Positions 50,355 through 62,066 of a stretch of 64,000 nucleotides of DNA are shown one piece after another; positions within the stretch are counted from its first letter, which is position 1, and each line of letters opens with the position of its first letter. Under the pieces are notes generated by a model. That model did no database searches. It worked only from the letters and a program-made list of their open reading frames with translations, and had not been told where the DNA came from. The position numbers were made by a program, and so were the translations under genes. Source of the DNA: Lingula anatina (lineage: Eukaryota > Brachiopoda > Lingulata > Lingulida > Lingulidae); NCBI RefSeq assembly GCF_001039355.2, contig NW_019775968.1:703973-767972 (forward strand). The letters are read 5' to 3'.

Positions 50355-53300
50355 TCACTTCCTGTGGTAGAGAATGAGAGCAACAAACACCAGAACAAAC
50401 GCTGCACAGAAGAAAATGTTCAGCTTCAAATCAAACACCAGCATGGACAGCGCTGTGGCCACCATCATGGCAGAAGAGATCATGAAGAGACGAGCAATAT
50501 TACTCGAGTGCTTCATGATGGCTGACATAATGAGACCTGAAAATGCCTGTAAATTAAGCATAATACTGCTATTAAAGTTTACAATTTAACCATTTTAAAT
50601 TACCTACTGAAATATTGTAAATCTGATTGCAATCATTTTCAGACAAACAATAAAATGAGCTAACTTAAAGAATTTCTTCTGGTTGAATGATCATAAGGCC
50701 AAACAGTGAAGAATAAAAATATGGATTTTTCTTAAGAATTGTATTGAGAAATGTTGGTGTCACATCCACATGGCTACAAACAAGTGACCTATATTTATTG
50801 CAAATGAATCATAAAAGAAAATAACCCAATTACATGCCCTCTCTTAAATGTTCATTTCAGAGGTCTCTGTAATAAGGGAAATGTTTGACACTGAAGAATG
50901 CATACCTACCTGTGTAATAACAATGACCCATGTGTAGAGACTGTACCCATGGAATAAATTAAAAGCACCTAGAAAGACATTTAATCTAAACTTAAGTTAT
51001 ATCTTCATTATTATAACTAATCCTATGGTCTATCTTAACTTTTTAGAAAATGTCTCAATAAGTGCATGTAGTACTGTGATTTCTAGAGAGCACAAGTATA
51101 CTTCATGCTGCTGACAAGGTCAATTTACCTTTTACAAAATATATTAATTACATAATCTTTATACCAGCACAGGTACCAGACTTATATTGAATTCCACATA
51201 CAAAAATTGCTTACTGTCAGCAAGCTCAATAAGTATCATTAATCCAGAATGCTATGCTTTCAGCAAAGAGCTTATAGTAAAGTGAGGCCAAGTATTAGCG
51301 TTTACTGTATAAATGCGACAGCACATGCCTAAAAGAGAGCCCTGGTTTCAGTGCTGCAAATTTTGACAAAAGTGAAGAAGCCCCCACTTCAATGTTGCAG
51401 GGTCTCCCGATTGGACATAGAATTTTCAAAAATTTCCGTTTCCTGTTTACACTGATAACCCATTAATACCAGATACCGTTTCCCCAACTAATGACAGTTT
51501 GCAACGGCCCATGAAATCAATTGAGTTAATAGTCGCCATAAAATATTGTTTGTCTACGCCAAAATTCCCTATATGTAATATTTATACCAGTACAGGTACC
51601 AGACTTTTTATACTGAATTCCATACACAAAAAATGCACATTAAAAATTGTTTGCAGGTAAAAAGAATTAAAGAAGCAAGTATCTGCTAAGACAGTTACCT
51701 GGAGAGCCAGAGGCTGCTGCCTGTGACAGCCACATCCCTCCATTCAGCAATATCCCAAATATATACAACAAGATGTTCTGGAGGTGAATTGATGTCTGAA
51801 ATCACAGAGTGAGGTATAATTTAATTTCATGAACATATAGACCACTGCAAATGTGCCACATCTACAGTGACATAGCTTGCTTGTTTACATTTGTAATATC
51901 AACACATGTAAGCGTGAATATATTTTTTAATATTAATAACACTGTGAAATATCAGAATAGACAGCAACACTTCAGTTTTATTAATTTTGTAGCATTTTGT
52001 TTTCACCTGATATTGTTTCTTGAGAATGTACTCTGTGTACACTCCTGCCAGCCCAGATACAAAACAGTATGTTGTAATCATAAGTAGACCCTTGACTGTA
52101 ATGTGGATGACTCCAGCTGATGTGATGCCCTGCTTGGCTTGTAAACCACCATAACTAAATAATAAATATCATTGGATTGATGTAACGGAAACATAAATCT
52201 ATCTTTATTATCAAATATTTTTTGTAACAATTCTTTAACTGAAATATAATTTCACTTATGGTAATATTCACACAGACACACACAAACTGAGTGAGAAAGA
52301 GAGTGAGTGAGTGAGTTTGCATTATAATTCCAACTCACCTATTACTTATTCCAGCGAGCGCAAGAAATCCAAGAGCTACCCACTGCAATGGGGAGATTGG
52401 CCTTAAAATCAAATTAAGATTATTAAACAAACTTTAATTCACTTAGCTTATACTACTGTGGCAAGAAAAAATGTAGATCAGCATACTAAGCAATTGGCCG
52501 CTACTTTGTCAATTAAATAGACCCTCCTCTCCAGTTGCCAATCGTCATGATTTAATCATTATAACCAAATTCATTTTACACAAAAACTGAAAATTGGCAT
52601 CATCCCATTTTCTTGGCCTATTTAAGAGCATTTTATCCGATTATTATAGGAGCAGTAAACTACAAGCCAATAACCAAAATAGCAGCATTCATTAAGATAT
52701 CCACCAACCTTTTGATTATCAGTCTATAGAGGAATGCTGTAGATAAGATTTTTAGATTTCCCAGCACCTGAAAGGAAAATAATCTTCAGTCATCAAACAG
52801 AAGTCTGCATTTTCAATGTAAGGGATTTAAATTGGCATGAATAAAATCAATGTGTTAATCTCTTATGCTTTCAAAGATTCAAGGTACGTATTAGTGCTAT
52901 TGATATTCAATGTACAAATTATGACAGCTTCCTACACAGTTAACTAGTTACAGCTTTCTTATTGTAACATTTACGAACATACATATGTGTGTACTAGTAT
53001 ATGCAAAATCATGTACATAAATCAAAGGCTGCATTTGCTAAGATTACCTGATATGTAGCTGGGTCCATCTGGAGTTGCATGTGTACAGCAATATTGTTGT
53101 TAAAACAATACAACAGTGCAGGAACAGCAAAAGGAAGAGCAAACTTAAAACTGGGCATGTTAAAACCTTTCTCCTGCACCTCTGGTATAAACAACACTAT
53201 GGAGATGAGCAACTGTCAAAAAAATTGAACTATTATCTATAACTTGGTAACATGTCACTTAACCTTGCTCAAACGAGCAATTAACACATGCAACTTCACT

Positions 53301-54313
53301 TCATATCAGATTTACTTTAGGAAAAAAAACTTACTATTCTTTATTACCTACATTGATGCAATCAGGTCATCATCTTAATCATTATAACAACTACGTATAT
53401 AACTTTAATTCAACGTCAGGGCAGATGGAAATGTTCACAATATGTCACTGAGAGCACACTTTAACATCAAGCCTTTATACCTTTGATATTTCAATGACAA
53501 GAACCATGGAGGATGAGCTGAAAGGAATCTTCCCATCTACTTCACACAGATGCACCAGGATAGTATAGGAACCATATATCAAGGTCCTGAAAGCAAATTC
53601 AAACTACATACCAACACATTAAATATTTGATATTTTCATCAATAATATGTGAATTCATTGACCAAAAACAAAAGCAAAAAGAATACAACATATAAAAATA
53701 ATATAATCAGATAAGTGACAGGTGAGTTTGTCAAGCACTCTTTCTATGACTTAATTCATCAAATTAAATCTTAAAAATAAGCTTTTTAAAACTTAAAATT
53801 TTCTAATTTTTTAATTTCTTAAATCTGGAAATAATAATGTTTTGCTTATATAATGCTGCCAAAAGATCAACTACAGATAACTTACCTATAAAATTACACT
53901 CACTTTAAGCTCACACATACAAGTAATAAAGAAATTGATCAATATTTTATGAATTGTCTAACAGAAAGACTCACGATGTCAGGTACTCACCCTATACAGA
54001 TCATGACCCTCCACAGACAGAGGTTAACTGGCTTTGAAGGCTCTGCCAAGGAAGATAACTCATTATCTTTATTTATGGTGACATGAGTGTGCACCTGAAA
54101 TAAAAACATCAGTTCATGAAGAAAATTCTAAGAAAGCTTTAAGAACTCAAATGTGAATAGCTCTACATCTTGGATCTATCTTCTTAGTTCAGTTAAAGCA
54201 ATAATTTATAAGAAAATCAAACAGTAATGAAACAGATTTTAAAAAACTATATAACTTTTTCATAAAAAACATATTTATAAAATATTTACGCTCTTCTTGT
54301 CTGCAGCCATCAT
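50355..54313 (-). CDS. SLC35A4: Nucleotide-sugar transporter family protein SLC35A4, complete
   Basis: Minus-strand coding exons, 5' to 3': 54313-54290, 54094-53991, 53586-53481, 53212-53048, 52767-52709, 52401-52339, 52154-52007, 51795-51699, 50968-50910, 50546-50355; all GT/AG, 1017 nt, 338 aa (human 324). The hydrophobic segments fit the usual ten-helix DMT/SLC35 fold. Family motifs: LLYCFNNNIAVHMQ then MDPATYQVLGNLKI (residues about 112-140), SGLAGVYTEYILKKQ, and a last exon with FSGLIMSAIMKHSSNIARLF. These match SLC35A4 better than SLC35A5 or the CMP-sialate/UDP-galactose carriers. Members act in Golgi membranes; the substrate of A4 is less settled than for its paralogs. The start was chosen as the first of two adjacent ATGs after an acceptor-like site near 54351. 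Confidence 0.93.
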
Positions 54314-54896
54314 GATTAAGCCTGATAGAACTTGTGTCCCCTATGGTTATCTTAGCACCGAGGCAGAGAAATGCAAGTCAATATTCTATTGAAGTACAGG
54401 AGATGAAGTACATTCTCATAAGCCAGCACCAATTGACACCATTTTGTGATCTATACCACCTAGAAGTAAGAACATTACATGTCTGATTTTCAGTCCTGGA
54501 AACTCAATGGAATATAACACCAAGCTCTGGCCAAATAACATAAATCATGAGGCAAATTTGTATAGATAACAGGCTGTGAAATAAAGATAGTGCAATCAGA
54601 AACACTAACACAGCTTATTAAGATTAATGTAAGGGTTTACTAACATTTCAATCAATAAATTATCAGTTAACCACAGTATAACCTATGTTAGTCTTACTAC
54701 ATGCAATATATAAAGTTGTGCACAGACTGCTTTAGAAAAGGACACCTTGAGCTTCACAACCAATGGCTTTTTGGGCCAATGGTGATATCAGTATATATTC
54801 ATAAACAGTGCAGGCGTGGTCTGATTAGGCCTAAATTAAAATAAGCCAACAACAGAGAGAGTGATTACAATTCCTCTTCTGTGCAATTTGGTCGTA

Positions 54897-54990
54897 TCTG
54901 ACATTGAGATCAAATTTTACCCTGAGTGGACCTTTCCCAGCAAAAAGGGCGGTTCTTTTGACCCCCCCCCCTCCCGGCTACGGGTCTGGA
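54897..54990. mobile_element. Partial copy of the 1218-1386 MITE family
   Basis: Shares TTTTACCC(A/T)GAGTGGACCTTT, CAGCAAAAAGGG, TTCTTT(C/T)GA(A/-)CCCCCC and the terminal CTACGGGTCTG with the right half of the element at 1.2-1.4 kb. The left half is missing. It lies in the 5' leader intron of SLC35A4. Confidence 0.7.
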
Positions 54991-55216
54991 GTGTTTGTAT
55001 GTGTTTGGTCTTGTGCCCCTGTAAAACGGCCATAAGTATCAAGGTATCTCCAGTCAAAAAATGGAAGCACTACCCACAGAAAACCTTGTTTGACTGAGAA
55101 ACCCCACTTCCCAACACTGTTTAACGCCTGCACCTTAAAGTTCTACACTTAGATTTTGAAAAAAATAACAAGCACGTCGTGAATTTCGTGGAAACCATAT
55201 AAACGGGTACTTACCT

Positions 55217-55390
55217 TTTTAGGTGGAAGACATAAAGAATCGCCGGATTTCTCGTGCCATCTGCTCCACTAATGAGAACCGATACCTTTATTTGTTAGCC
55301 CAAGACAGTCCAAAACCAATGCTCTGACGAGGAAATTGCGACAGATGTACTGCGTGGAAATGATGCTTAGATCACTGTTAGATAGCACTA
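55217..55390 (-). promoter_or_regulatory. Probable SLC35A4 5' leader exon
   Basis: On the minus strand this stretch ends with a strong donor (CCTAAAAAG followed by GTAAGTACCCG at 55216), in the right orientation to join the acceptor just upstream of the SLC35A4 start. It holds no long frame. The 5' limit is unknown; it is placed by the absence of other signals. Confidence 0.4.
55219..55260 (-). CDS. Short upstream ORF (13 aa) in the SLC35A4 leader
   Basis: ATG to TAA in 14 codons, peptide MAREIRRFFMSST, context GCAGATGG (A at -3 relative to the ATG). In vertebrates the SLC35A4 transcript is known for a conserved upstream ORF of about 100 codons that makes a microprotein. This one is far shorter and shares no visible similarity. 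It may only tune translation, or may be chance. Confidence 0.25.
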   Translation of the reverse strand: MAREIRRFFMSST

Positions 55391-55429
55391 TATGAAAAAG
55401 TAACACACACACACACAAAGCTAGATAAA

Positions 55430-57355
55430 TATTTTTTGTAATATTCCTTGATTGTCCAGTCTTTTTAAGGCTGAAAATGCACTGGTGTATTTGATGTAAG
55501 CTGTCTATCTGAATATTTTAGAAAACATATTATTTCAGTAATTTTAGCCAGTCTACATGTACTTACTTCAACTTTCGTGAATGGCTAGATCGCTGCCTAA
55601 ATTACTTCACAAATGTATTTCAATAAAGAATATTCTCAATCTTTATTTAAGCAAAAGATCAGCAGATAGTGTGGCGAGTTGAGTCGTTGAAAATCCTTTG
55701 CTTGCAAAGTTAATTAAAAAAAAACAGTTTGATCCTAAAACAAGTTGTCATAGCAACAAAATTTACGTGGGTACCTATCATTTTTTTATTTACGTCTGTT
55801 TCTGTATTGACCATATTGCACGTGCCATGGCATTAGGGGGAAAACAACACCTGGCACGGACAAATGGATAGATAAATATCTGCGTTATTTTTCTTCTTCT
55901 TCTATATGTTCCGATCGTATCGGCGAAGTTATCAACGGAACTACACGTTTTATGTAGCATGTTGTTTTATAGTCATTTATGGGCGTGTGCTTTAGCATCA
56001 CAATGATGATCTAGGACAAAATGTCCGGGTGCTTGAGGATGGAGAGATTAAAAATCGATTTAGGACCTACAGAACAACAAGTTTAACACGAAAAATGACT
56101 GGCGGAAATTTATTTCAACGGCGAAGAGTGGCTGATATCAAAACTTTATATCTATCTCAATCTATGTCAGCATTTATGTGGACTACAAAAAGCGAATGTG
56201 TACGTGTAGACCCTTTTAGATATATTTTAGGGATATTTTCTACACGCCAAGAACTCGATTAAGGTTTTCTGAAGCACTAACGCACGTGTTCACAATCAGT
56301 GGCGCATCCATGCACTTCCTTGCGCACGTGTATTAAATGCAGGGTTTGGTTATCATCGATTTGTACAGGTCAGTCCCGTCGTAAATTTCGATCCACTTAC
56401 GTCACGCTAACCTTAACCTGTACGAATCAAATCTAACAGTCTCTTAACACCAGCGCACTGTGCAAGCATGATCACGGTACATATATAAACTCCGTGACCT
56501 GGCCTCTGGTTGGTGTGATGACTGTAAACACCGTGTTTAAATATGCATGCCCAGTAGAGCGTCTTCATCCTGCCCAAGTAGGCCCTACGTGACAGTTGGC
56601 GAAAGAAATCGATGCGGAGTCCAGAATTAAATATTTTTCTCGAATGAATACTTTTCGTTCCTAATATTTTCTTTTCTTCACAGAAAATGTGTGGTGGTGG
56701 GCATTTTTAGCAAGCCATCTTGAAAGAATTCTATAGAAATATTTACAAGCAAAAATGAATTTTTCCTTTGGGGAAAAAGTTATTTTCTCCTACTGATAAA
56801 TAATTGCTCTACACTTCCTTGCACTTTATTATGTTTTATTTCATTTTGATCTAATGGCCAAACGCTAATTAATATTTGGATACCCTTTGAACACACGTAT
56901 TTTATTCATTTTCTGTAAGCCTAAGGGGAACACTCCTTTAATTTTGGAAAGATTAGAACTGTTCATGGCATATTTTTCGGCCATTAAGTCTCCCCCCCCA
57001 AAAAAAAAATCAATTTGCTTGGCCCAGAGAACGACTCATTATAGCGTATTTACGTCTAAGATGGGTCCAAACTTAAAGATGCAATTTAAATGCAATTGCA
57101 CTGTTCATATTTAAAAATAATACAAAAGGCCTTGGGTACTTGGTACACAAAAATAAAAAAAAATACAAAATAAGACAAAGTTTCACGGACTTTAACTGAA
57201 TGTGCAAAAGACTGCAGTTGATATCATCTCTTTATGAGTTAGTAATCAAAGTGTATTGCCCATATTTAATCTGTATACGTGATACATTAAAGTCTTACTC
57301 CGGTGATGCCGCGATAATATCGAAGTTGGGCGTGTCGCACTACACGCCTACGATA
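55430..57355. other. Non-coding stretch, no gene seen
   Basis: Upstream flank of SLC35A4. Open frames here start without ATG or lack recognisable protein features, and no mobile element with definable ends was found. Confidence 0.5.
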
Positions 57356-57357
57356 TT

Positions 57358-57359
57358 AC

Positions 57360-57392
<33 letters not shown>

Positions 57393-57424
57393 TACACACA
57401 CACACACGCACACACACACACACC
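57358..57424. repeat. (CA)n microsatellite with TA/GC interruptions
   Basis: Interrupted CA repeat of about 65 bp. Confidence 0.95.
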
Positions 57425-58172
57425 TGCACAGCTACAACTAGCGGAGATAACGATTGTGCTTCACGGTCGTGCCAACACAGAAACTATTCAAATGTTGAGG
57501 TGTCAAATGTTTTGGCCCGACAAGTTGGTAAATAATCCATCTAGAGTGGGCCTATCTTTCTTATCATTTTACATGTACCGTACATGACAGTATTGACAAT
57601 AGTTTTGTTGAACACATTTATCATGTATATCTAATCGAATGACAAACAAAATTGCTGTAAATGTGATTTTAATAGCGTAGATGAAAACCTAGATTAAAAC
57701 TTCATGGTCTTCTTTTATGTCAGACTGACATTAATTTTTCCTAATATTATGCAGATGTTTACGGAAGGACCTGCAAAGAACATAATCATTGTCAGAGTAA
57801 GGGGGCACATTGACGAGGGGCGTTCTCTTCCTTAGCTTCTATAAAAATTGTATTTTTACAGGTAACCAAACTGAATGAAGCTCAACAAAAAAAGGTGACA
57901 CATAGACACGTGTGCCCCACACGAAGCCCCCTTTCTTGTGCCCCAAATCCTGGTCGTTAGTGTGTTCTATTTCAAAGTTTTTTTAGAAATGATTGGCCTG
58001 CACGCCCACGCGATTCTAGCAAAGATAGCACGCATGCATGCACGCGCGCATCCGCAAGGAGAGTGAAATATGACCAGTGCTCGTTTTTCCTCGGTGAGCA
58101 GCAAATCTGAATCACTGTTTGGAGGCAATCTCTTCTTGTATCAAAATATGCCGATGTGTAACAGGTTTGTGG

Positions 58173-58418
58173 TCACTTATCTTTCCTCCTCTCGCAAGAA
58201 TTTAAGTCCAACATGCCAATAAGTAAACCTCGCATTAAGCCTTTATTTATGTATTTTTTCCAGTTTTTAAAGAACCCAGTATAATATGCATGGTGTACCA
58301 CGTTACTTAAAATGCCCACCCTCAATGAGTCAGCAGTAGCAACGGTGTAAGATATTGAAGTTACACATATCAAAATGATGGTCCGGAACAAACCACCTAT
58401 ACTTTTGTTCTTTTCCAT
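58173..58418 (-). CDS. Hypothetical 81-aa ORF with a signal-peptide-like start
   Basis: Begins with a true ATG. The N-terminus (MEKNKSIGGLFRTIILICVT and SISYTVATADS) looks like a cleavable signal or membrane anchor, followed by about 50 residues including HHAYYTGFFKNWKKY and a basic ERRKDK end. No family was recognised and no splice sites were identified. It is open in both duplicated copies, but since those are probably alleles this is weak support. It could be a first exon, a small secreted protein or chance. Confidence 0.22.
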   Translation of the reverse strand: MEKNKSIGGLFRTIILICVTSISYTVATADSLRVGILSNVVHHAYYTGFFKNWKKYINKGLMRGLLIGMLDLNSCERRKDK

Positions 58419-58568
58419 TCATCACGAACAATTGTTTAAAATATAATAGCGCCTGCTCAATTATAAGTCAGGAGTACAGCGTACCATGCGGGTCGGTGTA
58501 TGCACATTGTAGGTAATTCTGCTCATAGCGCACGGGTTTGTTCATATACTGGTGGCCAGAGCTCAAAG

Positions 58569-59378
58569 NNNNNNNNNNNNNNNNNNNNNNNNNNNNNNNN
58601 NNNNNNNNNNNNNNNNNNNNNNNNNNNNNNNNNNNNNNNNNNNNNNNNNNNNNNNNNNNNNNNNNNNNNNNNNNNNNNNNNNNNNNNNNNNNNNNNNNNN
58701 NNNNNNNNNNNNNNNNNNNNNNNNNNNNNNNNNNNNNNNNNNNNNNNNNNNNNNNNNNNNNNNNNNNNNNNNNNNNNNNNNNNNNNNNNNNNNNNNNNNN
58801 NNNNNNNNNNNNNNNNNNNNNNNNNNNNNNNNNNNNNNNNNNNNNNNNNNNNNNNNNNNNNNNNNNNNNNNNNNNNNNNNNNNNNNNNNNNNNNNNNNNN
58901 NNNNNNNNNNNNNNNNNNNNNNNNNNNNNNNNNNNNNNNNNNNNNNNNNNNNNNNNNNNNNNNNNNNNNNNNNNNNNNNNNNNNNNNNNNNNNNNNNNNN
59001 NNNNNNNNNNNNNNNNNNNNNNNNNNNNNNNNNNNNNNNNNNNNNNNNNNNNNNNNNNNNNNNNNNNNNNNNNNNNNNNNNNNNNNNNNNNNNNNNNNNN
59101 NNNNNNNNNNNNNNNNNNNNNNNNNNNNNNNNNNNNNNNNNNNNNNNNNNNNNNNNNNNNNNNNNNNNNNNNNNNNNNNNNNNNNNNNNNNNNNNNNNNN
59201 NNNNNNNNNNNNNNNNNNNNNNNNNNNNNNNNNNNNNNNNNNNNNNNNNNNNNNNNNNNNNNNNNNNNNNNNNNNNNNNNNNNNNNNNNNNNNNNNNNNN
59301 NNNNNNNNNNNNNNNNNNNNNNNNNNNNNNNNNNNNNNNNNNNNNNNNNNNNNNNNNNNNNNNNNNNNNNNNNNNNNN
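58569..59378. other. Assembly gap (810 N)
   Basis: Run of ambiguous bases; open frames crossing it are artefacts. Confidence 0.99.
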
Positions 59379-60012
59379 ATCTAGAGTGGGCCTATCTTTC
59401 TTATCATTTTACATGTACCGTACATGACAGTATTGACAATAGTTTTGTTGAACACATTTATCATGTATATCTAATCGAATGACAAACAAAATTGCTGTAA
59501 ATGTGATTTTAATAGCGTAGATGAAAACCTAGATTAAAACTTCATGGTCTTCTTTTATGTCAGACTGACATTAATTTTTCCTAATATTATGCAGATGTTT
59601 ACGGAAGGACCTGCAAAGAACATAATCATTGTCAGAGTAAGGGGGCACATTGACGAGGGGCGTTCTCTTCCTTAGCTTCTATAAAAATTGTATTTTTACA
59701 GGTAACCAAACTGAATGAAGCTCAACAAAAAAAGGTGACACATAGACACGTGTGCCCCACACGAAGCCCCCTTTCTTGTGCCCCAAATCCTGGTCGTTAG
59801 TGTGTTCTATTTCAAAGTTTTTTTAGAAATGATTGGCCTGCACGCCCACGCGATTCTAGCAAAGATAGCACGCATGCATGCACGCGTGCATCCGCAAGGA
59901 GAGTGAAATATGACCAGTGCTCGTTTTTCCTCGGTGAGCAGCAAATCTGAATCACTGTTTGGAGGCAATCTCTTCTTGTATCAAAATATGCCGATGTGTA
60001 ACAGGTTTGTGG

Positions 60013-60258
60013 TCACTTATCTTTCCTCCTCTCGCAAGAATTTAAGTCCAACATGCCAATAAGTAAACCACGCATTAAGCCTTTATTTATGTATTTTTTC
60101 CAGTTTTTAAAGAACCCAGTATAATATGCATGGTGTACCACGTTACTTAAAATGCCCACCCTCAATGAGTCAGCAGTAGCAACGGTGTAAGATATTGAAG
60201 TTACACGTATCAAAATGATGGTCCGGAACAAACCACCTATACTTTTGTTCTTTTCCAT
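60013..60258 (-). CDS. Second copy of the hypothetical 81-aa ORF
   Basis: Identical to the copy at 58.2-58.4 kb except for one Cys-to-Arg change in the hydrophobic start (LIRVTS) and one synonymous difference. It belongs to the duplicated block around the gap and probably represents the other allele. Confidence 0.2.
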   Translation of the reverse strand: MEKNKSIGGLFRTIILIRVTSISYTVATADSLRVGILSNVVHHAYYTGFFKNWKKYINKGLMRGLLIGMLDLNSCERRKDK

Positions 60259-61243
60259 TCATCACGAACAATTGTTTAAAATATAATAGCGCCTGCTCAA
60301 TTATAAGTCAGGAGTACAGCGTACCATGCGGGTCGGTGTATGCACATTGTAGGTAATTCTGCTCATAGCGCACGGATTTGTTCATATACTGGTGGCCAGA
60401 GCTCAAAGTCTGACGTCGCAGGTGAATTTTCCCAGGACGCTGCTCGACCCATTAACCACGAAGACGAGTATTCCTGGTCCATAATGACTGGGTAGGATAA
60501 AGTGCCTCAGGTACAAATGCTACCACCCGACATGCATACGGCTACGAGGCAACTTGGCATTTACCATTTAACGCTTATTTTCTATCAACTACTCTGCAAT
60601 GACTGACGGATGTTAGAAGAAGAGCCCCCCCCCCCCCCCCCCCCGGTCGTGACAGCCCAAATACTGTATTCAATGTTTTATAAAGTTACTAAAACATATA
60701 TAAATAACATATTCCATAAATTTGTTAAAAAAAACACTTTACAACTTCCGCTAAATCGTATAAAAGATCAGAAATTTAATGTATGCAGTTTTACTTTACG
60801 TTCAGAGCACTACTGAACTCTTGAGAGTTTAACGTTTCAAGGCTACTTGGTTAAAAAGGTCTAAATGAAGCAAAATACTATCATTGCACGGGAGCTGGCT
60901 TTGAATTATAGTAATTACTGTTACCAGTGCAAGGCTGCCCACGACCTTTGCCGATGGATATAGATCTAGACTTGACACTTTTGATTGGGTATGGTTGTGG
61001 ACTCAGTCATATGCATGTTGTTTTGTTGCTTTAGAAAATTTTCCTACTAGTTACAAAGATGACATATAACAAGTGATTTATTATATTGCACATATAAGAA
61101 TTGTGCATCTTTCTTAGAAAAGCATCAGTCTACCTTCCTGCTATATTCAATGCACAGTTATCTATTGAAGATGCACGGATGTCACTGAATAGATAAGAGG
61201 ACCAATACGGCGATGATTTTCATAGNCCGGTCCTGACAGCCCG

Positions 61244-61274
61244 TCTTGTGCAACAGGATGAAATACAATGTATA

Positions 61275-61317
<43 letters not shown>

Positions 61318-61501
61318 TTATTGACCACTAAATGATATGAGGATACATTTGCAGGCTCACCAGACTATATTATTTACAGAATATACATGTGTAAGGATGG
61401 TAAAAATGTCTGATGGATTTCAGGCCTGCCCCTTTCTCCCTTCTTAAGTTTTTTAAACGGATCGTATTCAGGGTTTCATTACATCTGTTTAGCTCCGCGA
61501 C
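61244..61501. mobile_element. Insertion present in only one of two allelic copies, with (AAT)n end
   Basis: The extra segment begins GTCTTGTGCAACAGG, contains (AAT)~13 followed by AAATTTATTGACCACTAAATG, and ends CTCCGCGAC. A trinucleotide tract at one end is reminiscent of a microsatellite-tailed SINE or LINE 3' end read in reverse. The element itself was not recognised. Confidence 0.45.
61276..61316. repeat. (AAT)n microsatellite
   Basis: About 13 AAT units. Confidence 0.95.
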
Positions 61502-62066
61502 AATACTGTATTCAATGTTTTATAAAGTTACTAAAACATATATAAATAACATATTCCATAAATTTGTTAAAAAAACACTTTATAACTTCCGCTAAATCGT
61601 ATAAAAGATCAGAAATTTAATGTATGCAGTTTTACTTTACGTTCAGAGCACTACTGAACTCTTGAGAGTTTAACGTTTCAAGGCTACTTGGTTAAAAAGG
61701 TCTAAATGAAGCAAAATACTATCATTGCACGGGAGCTGGCTTTGAATTATAGTAATTACTGTTACCAGTGCAAGGCTGCCCACGACCTTTGCCGATGGAT
61801 ATAGATCTAGACTTGACACTTTTGATTGGGTATGGTTGTGAACTCAGTCATATGCATGTTGTTTTGTTGCTTTAGAAAATTTTCCTACTAGTTACAAAGA
61901 TGACATATAACAAGTGATTTATTATATTGCACATATAAGAATTGTGCATCTTTCTTAGAAAAGCATCAGCCTACCTTCCTGCTATATTCAATGCACAGTT
62001 ATCTATTGAAGATGCATGGATGTCACTGAATAGATAAGAAGACCAATACGGCGATGATTTTCATAG

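Larger units (their letters stand above)
57539..60408 (+). repeat. 1030-bp direct duplication flanking an 810-bp gap
   Basis: 57539-58568 and 59379-60408 are the same length (1030 bp) and differ at only about four single bases (for example CGCGCGCATCC/CGCGTGCATCC and CACGGGTTTG/CACGGATTTG). Everything between them is N (58569-59378). The first copy ends exactly where the gap begins and the second starts exactly where it ends, so these are most likely two haplotypes or overlapping contig ends placed in series. Confidence 0.88.
60644..62066 (+). repeat. ~565-bp direct duplication joined at a single N, with an insertion in one copy
   Basis: 60660-61225 and 61502-62066 are near-identical (offset 842 bp, a few substitutions, one indel). 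Copy 1 is preceded by CCGGTCGTGACAGCCC (60644). Just after the N at 61226 the sequence reads CCGGTCCTGACAGCCC, then about 258 bp of unrelated sequence, then copy 2. The second copy is therefore the same locus with an insertion, which points to two haplotypes placed in series. Confidence 0.82.

Noticed and set aside
56029-56262. 77-codon frame near 56.1 kb
   Set aside because: Starts without ATG, no recognised domain, no splice context.
58500-59482. Three long open frames of about 290-314 codons across the gap
   Set aside because: They consist almost entirely of N-derived unknown residues; artefacts of the gap.
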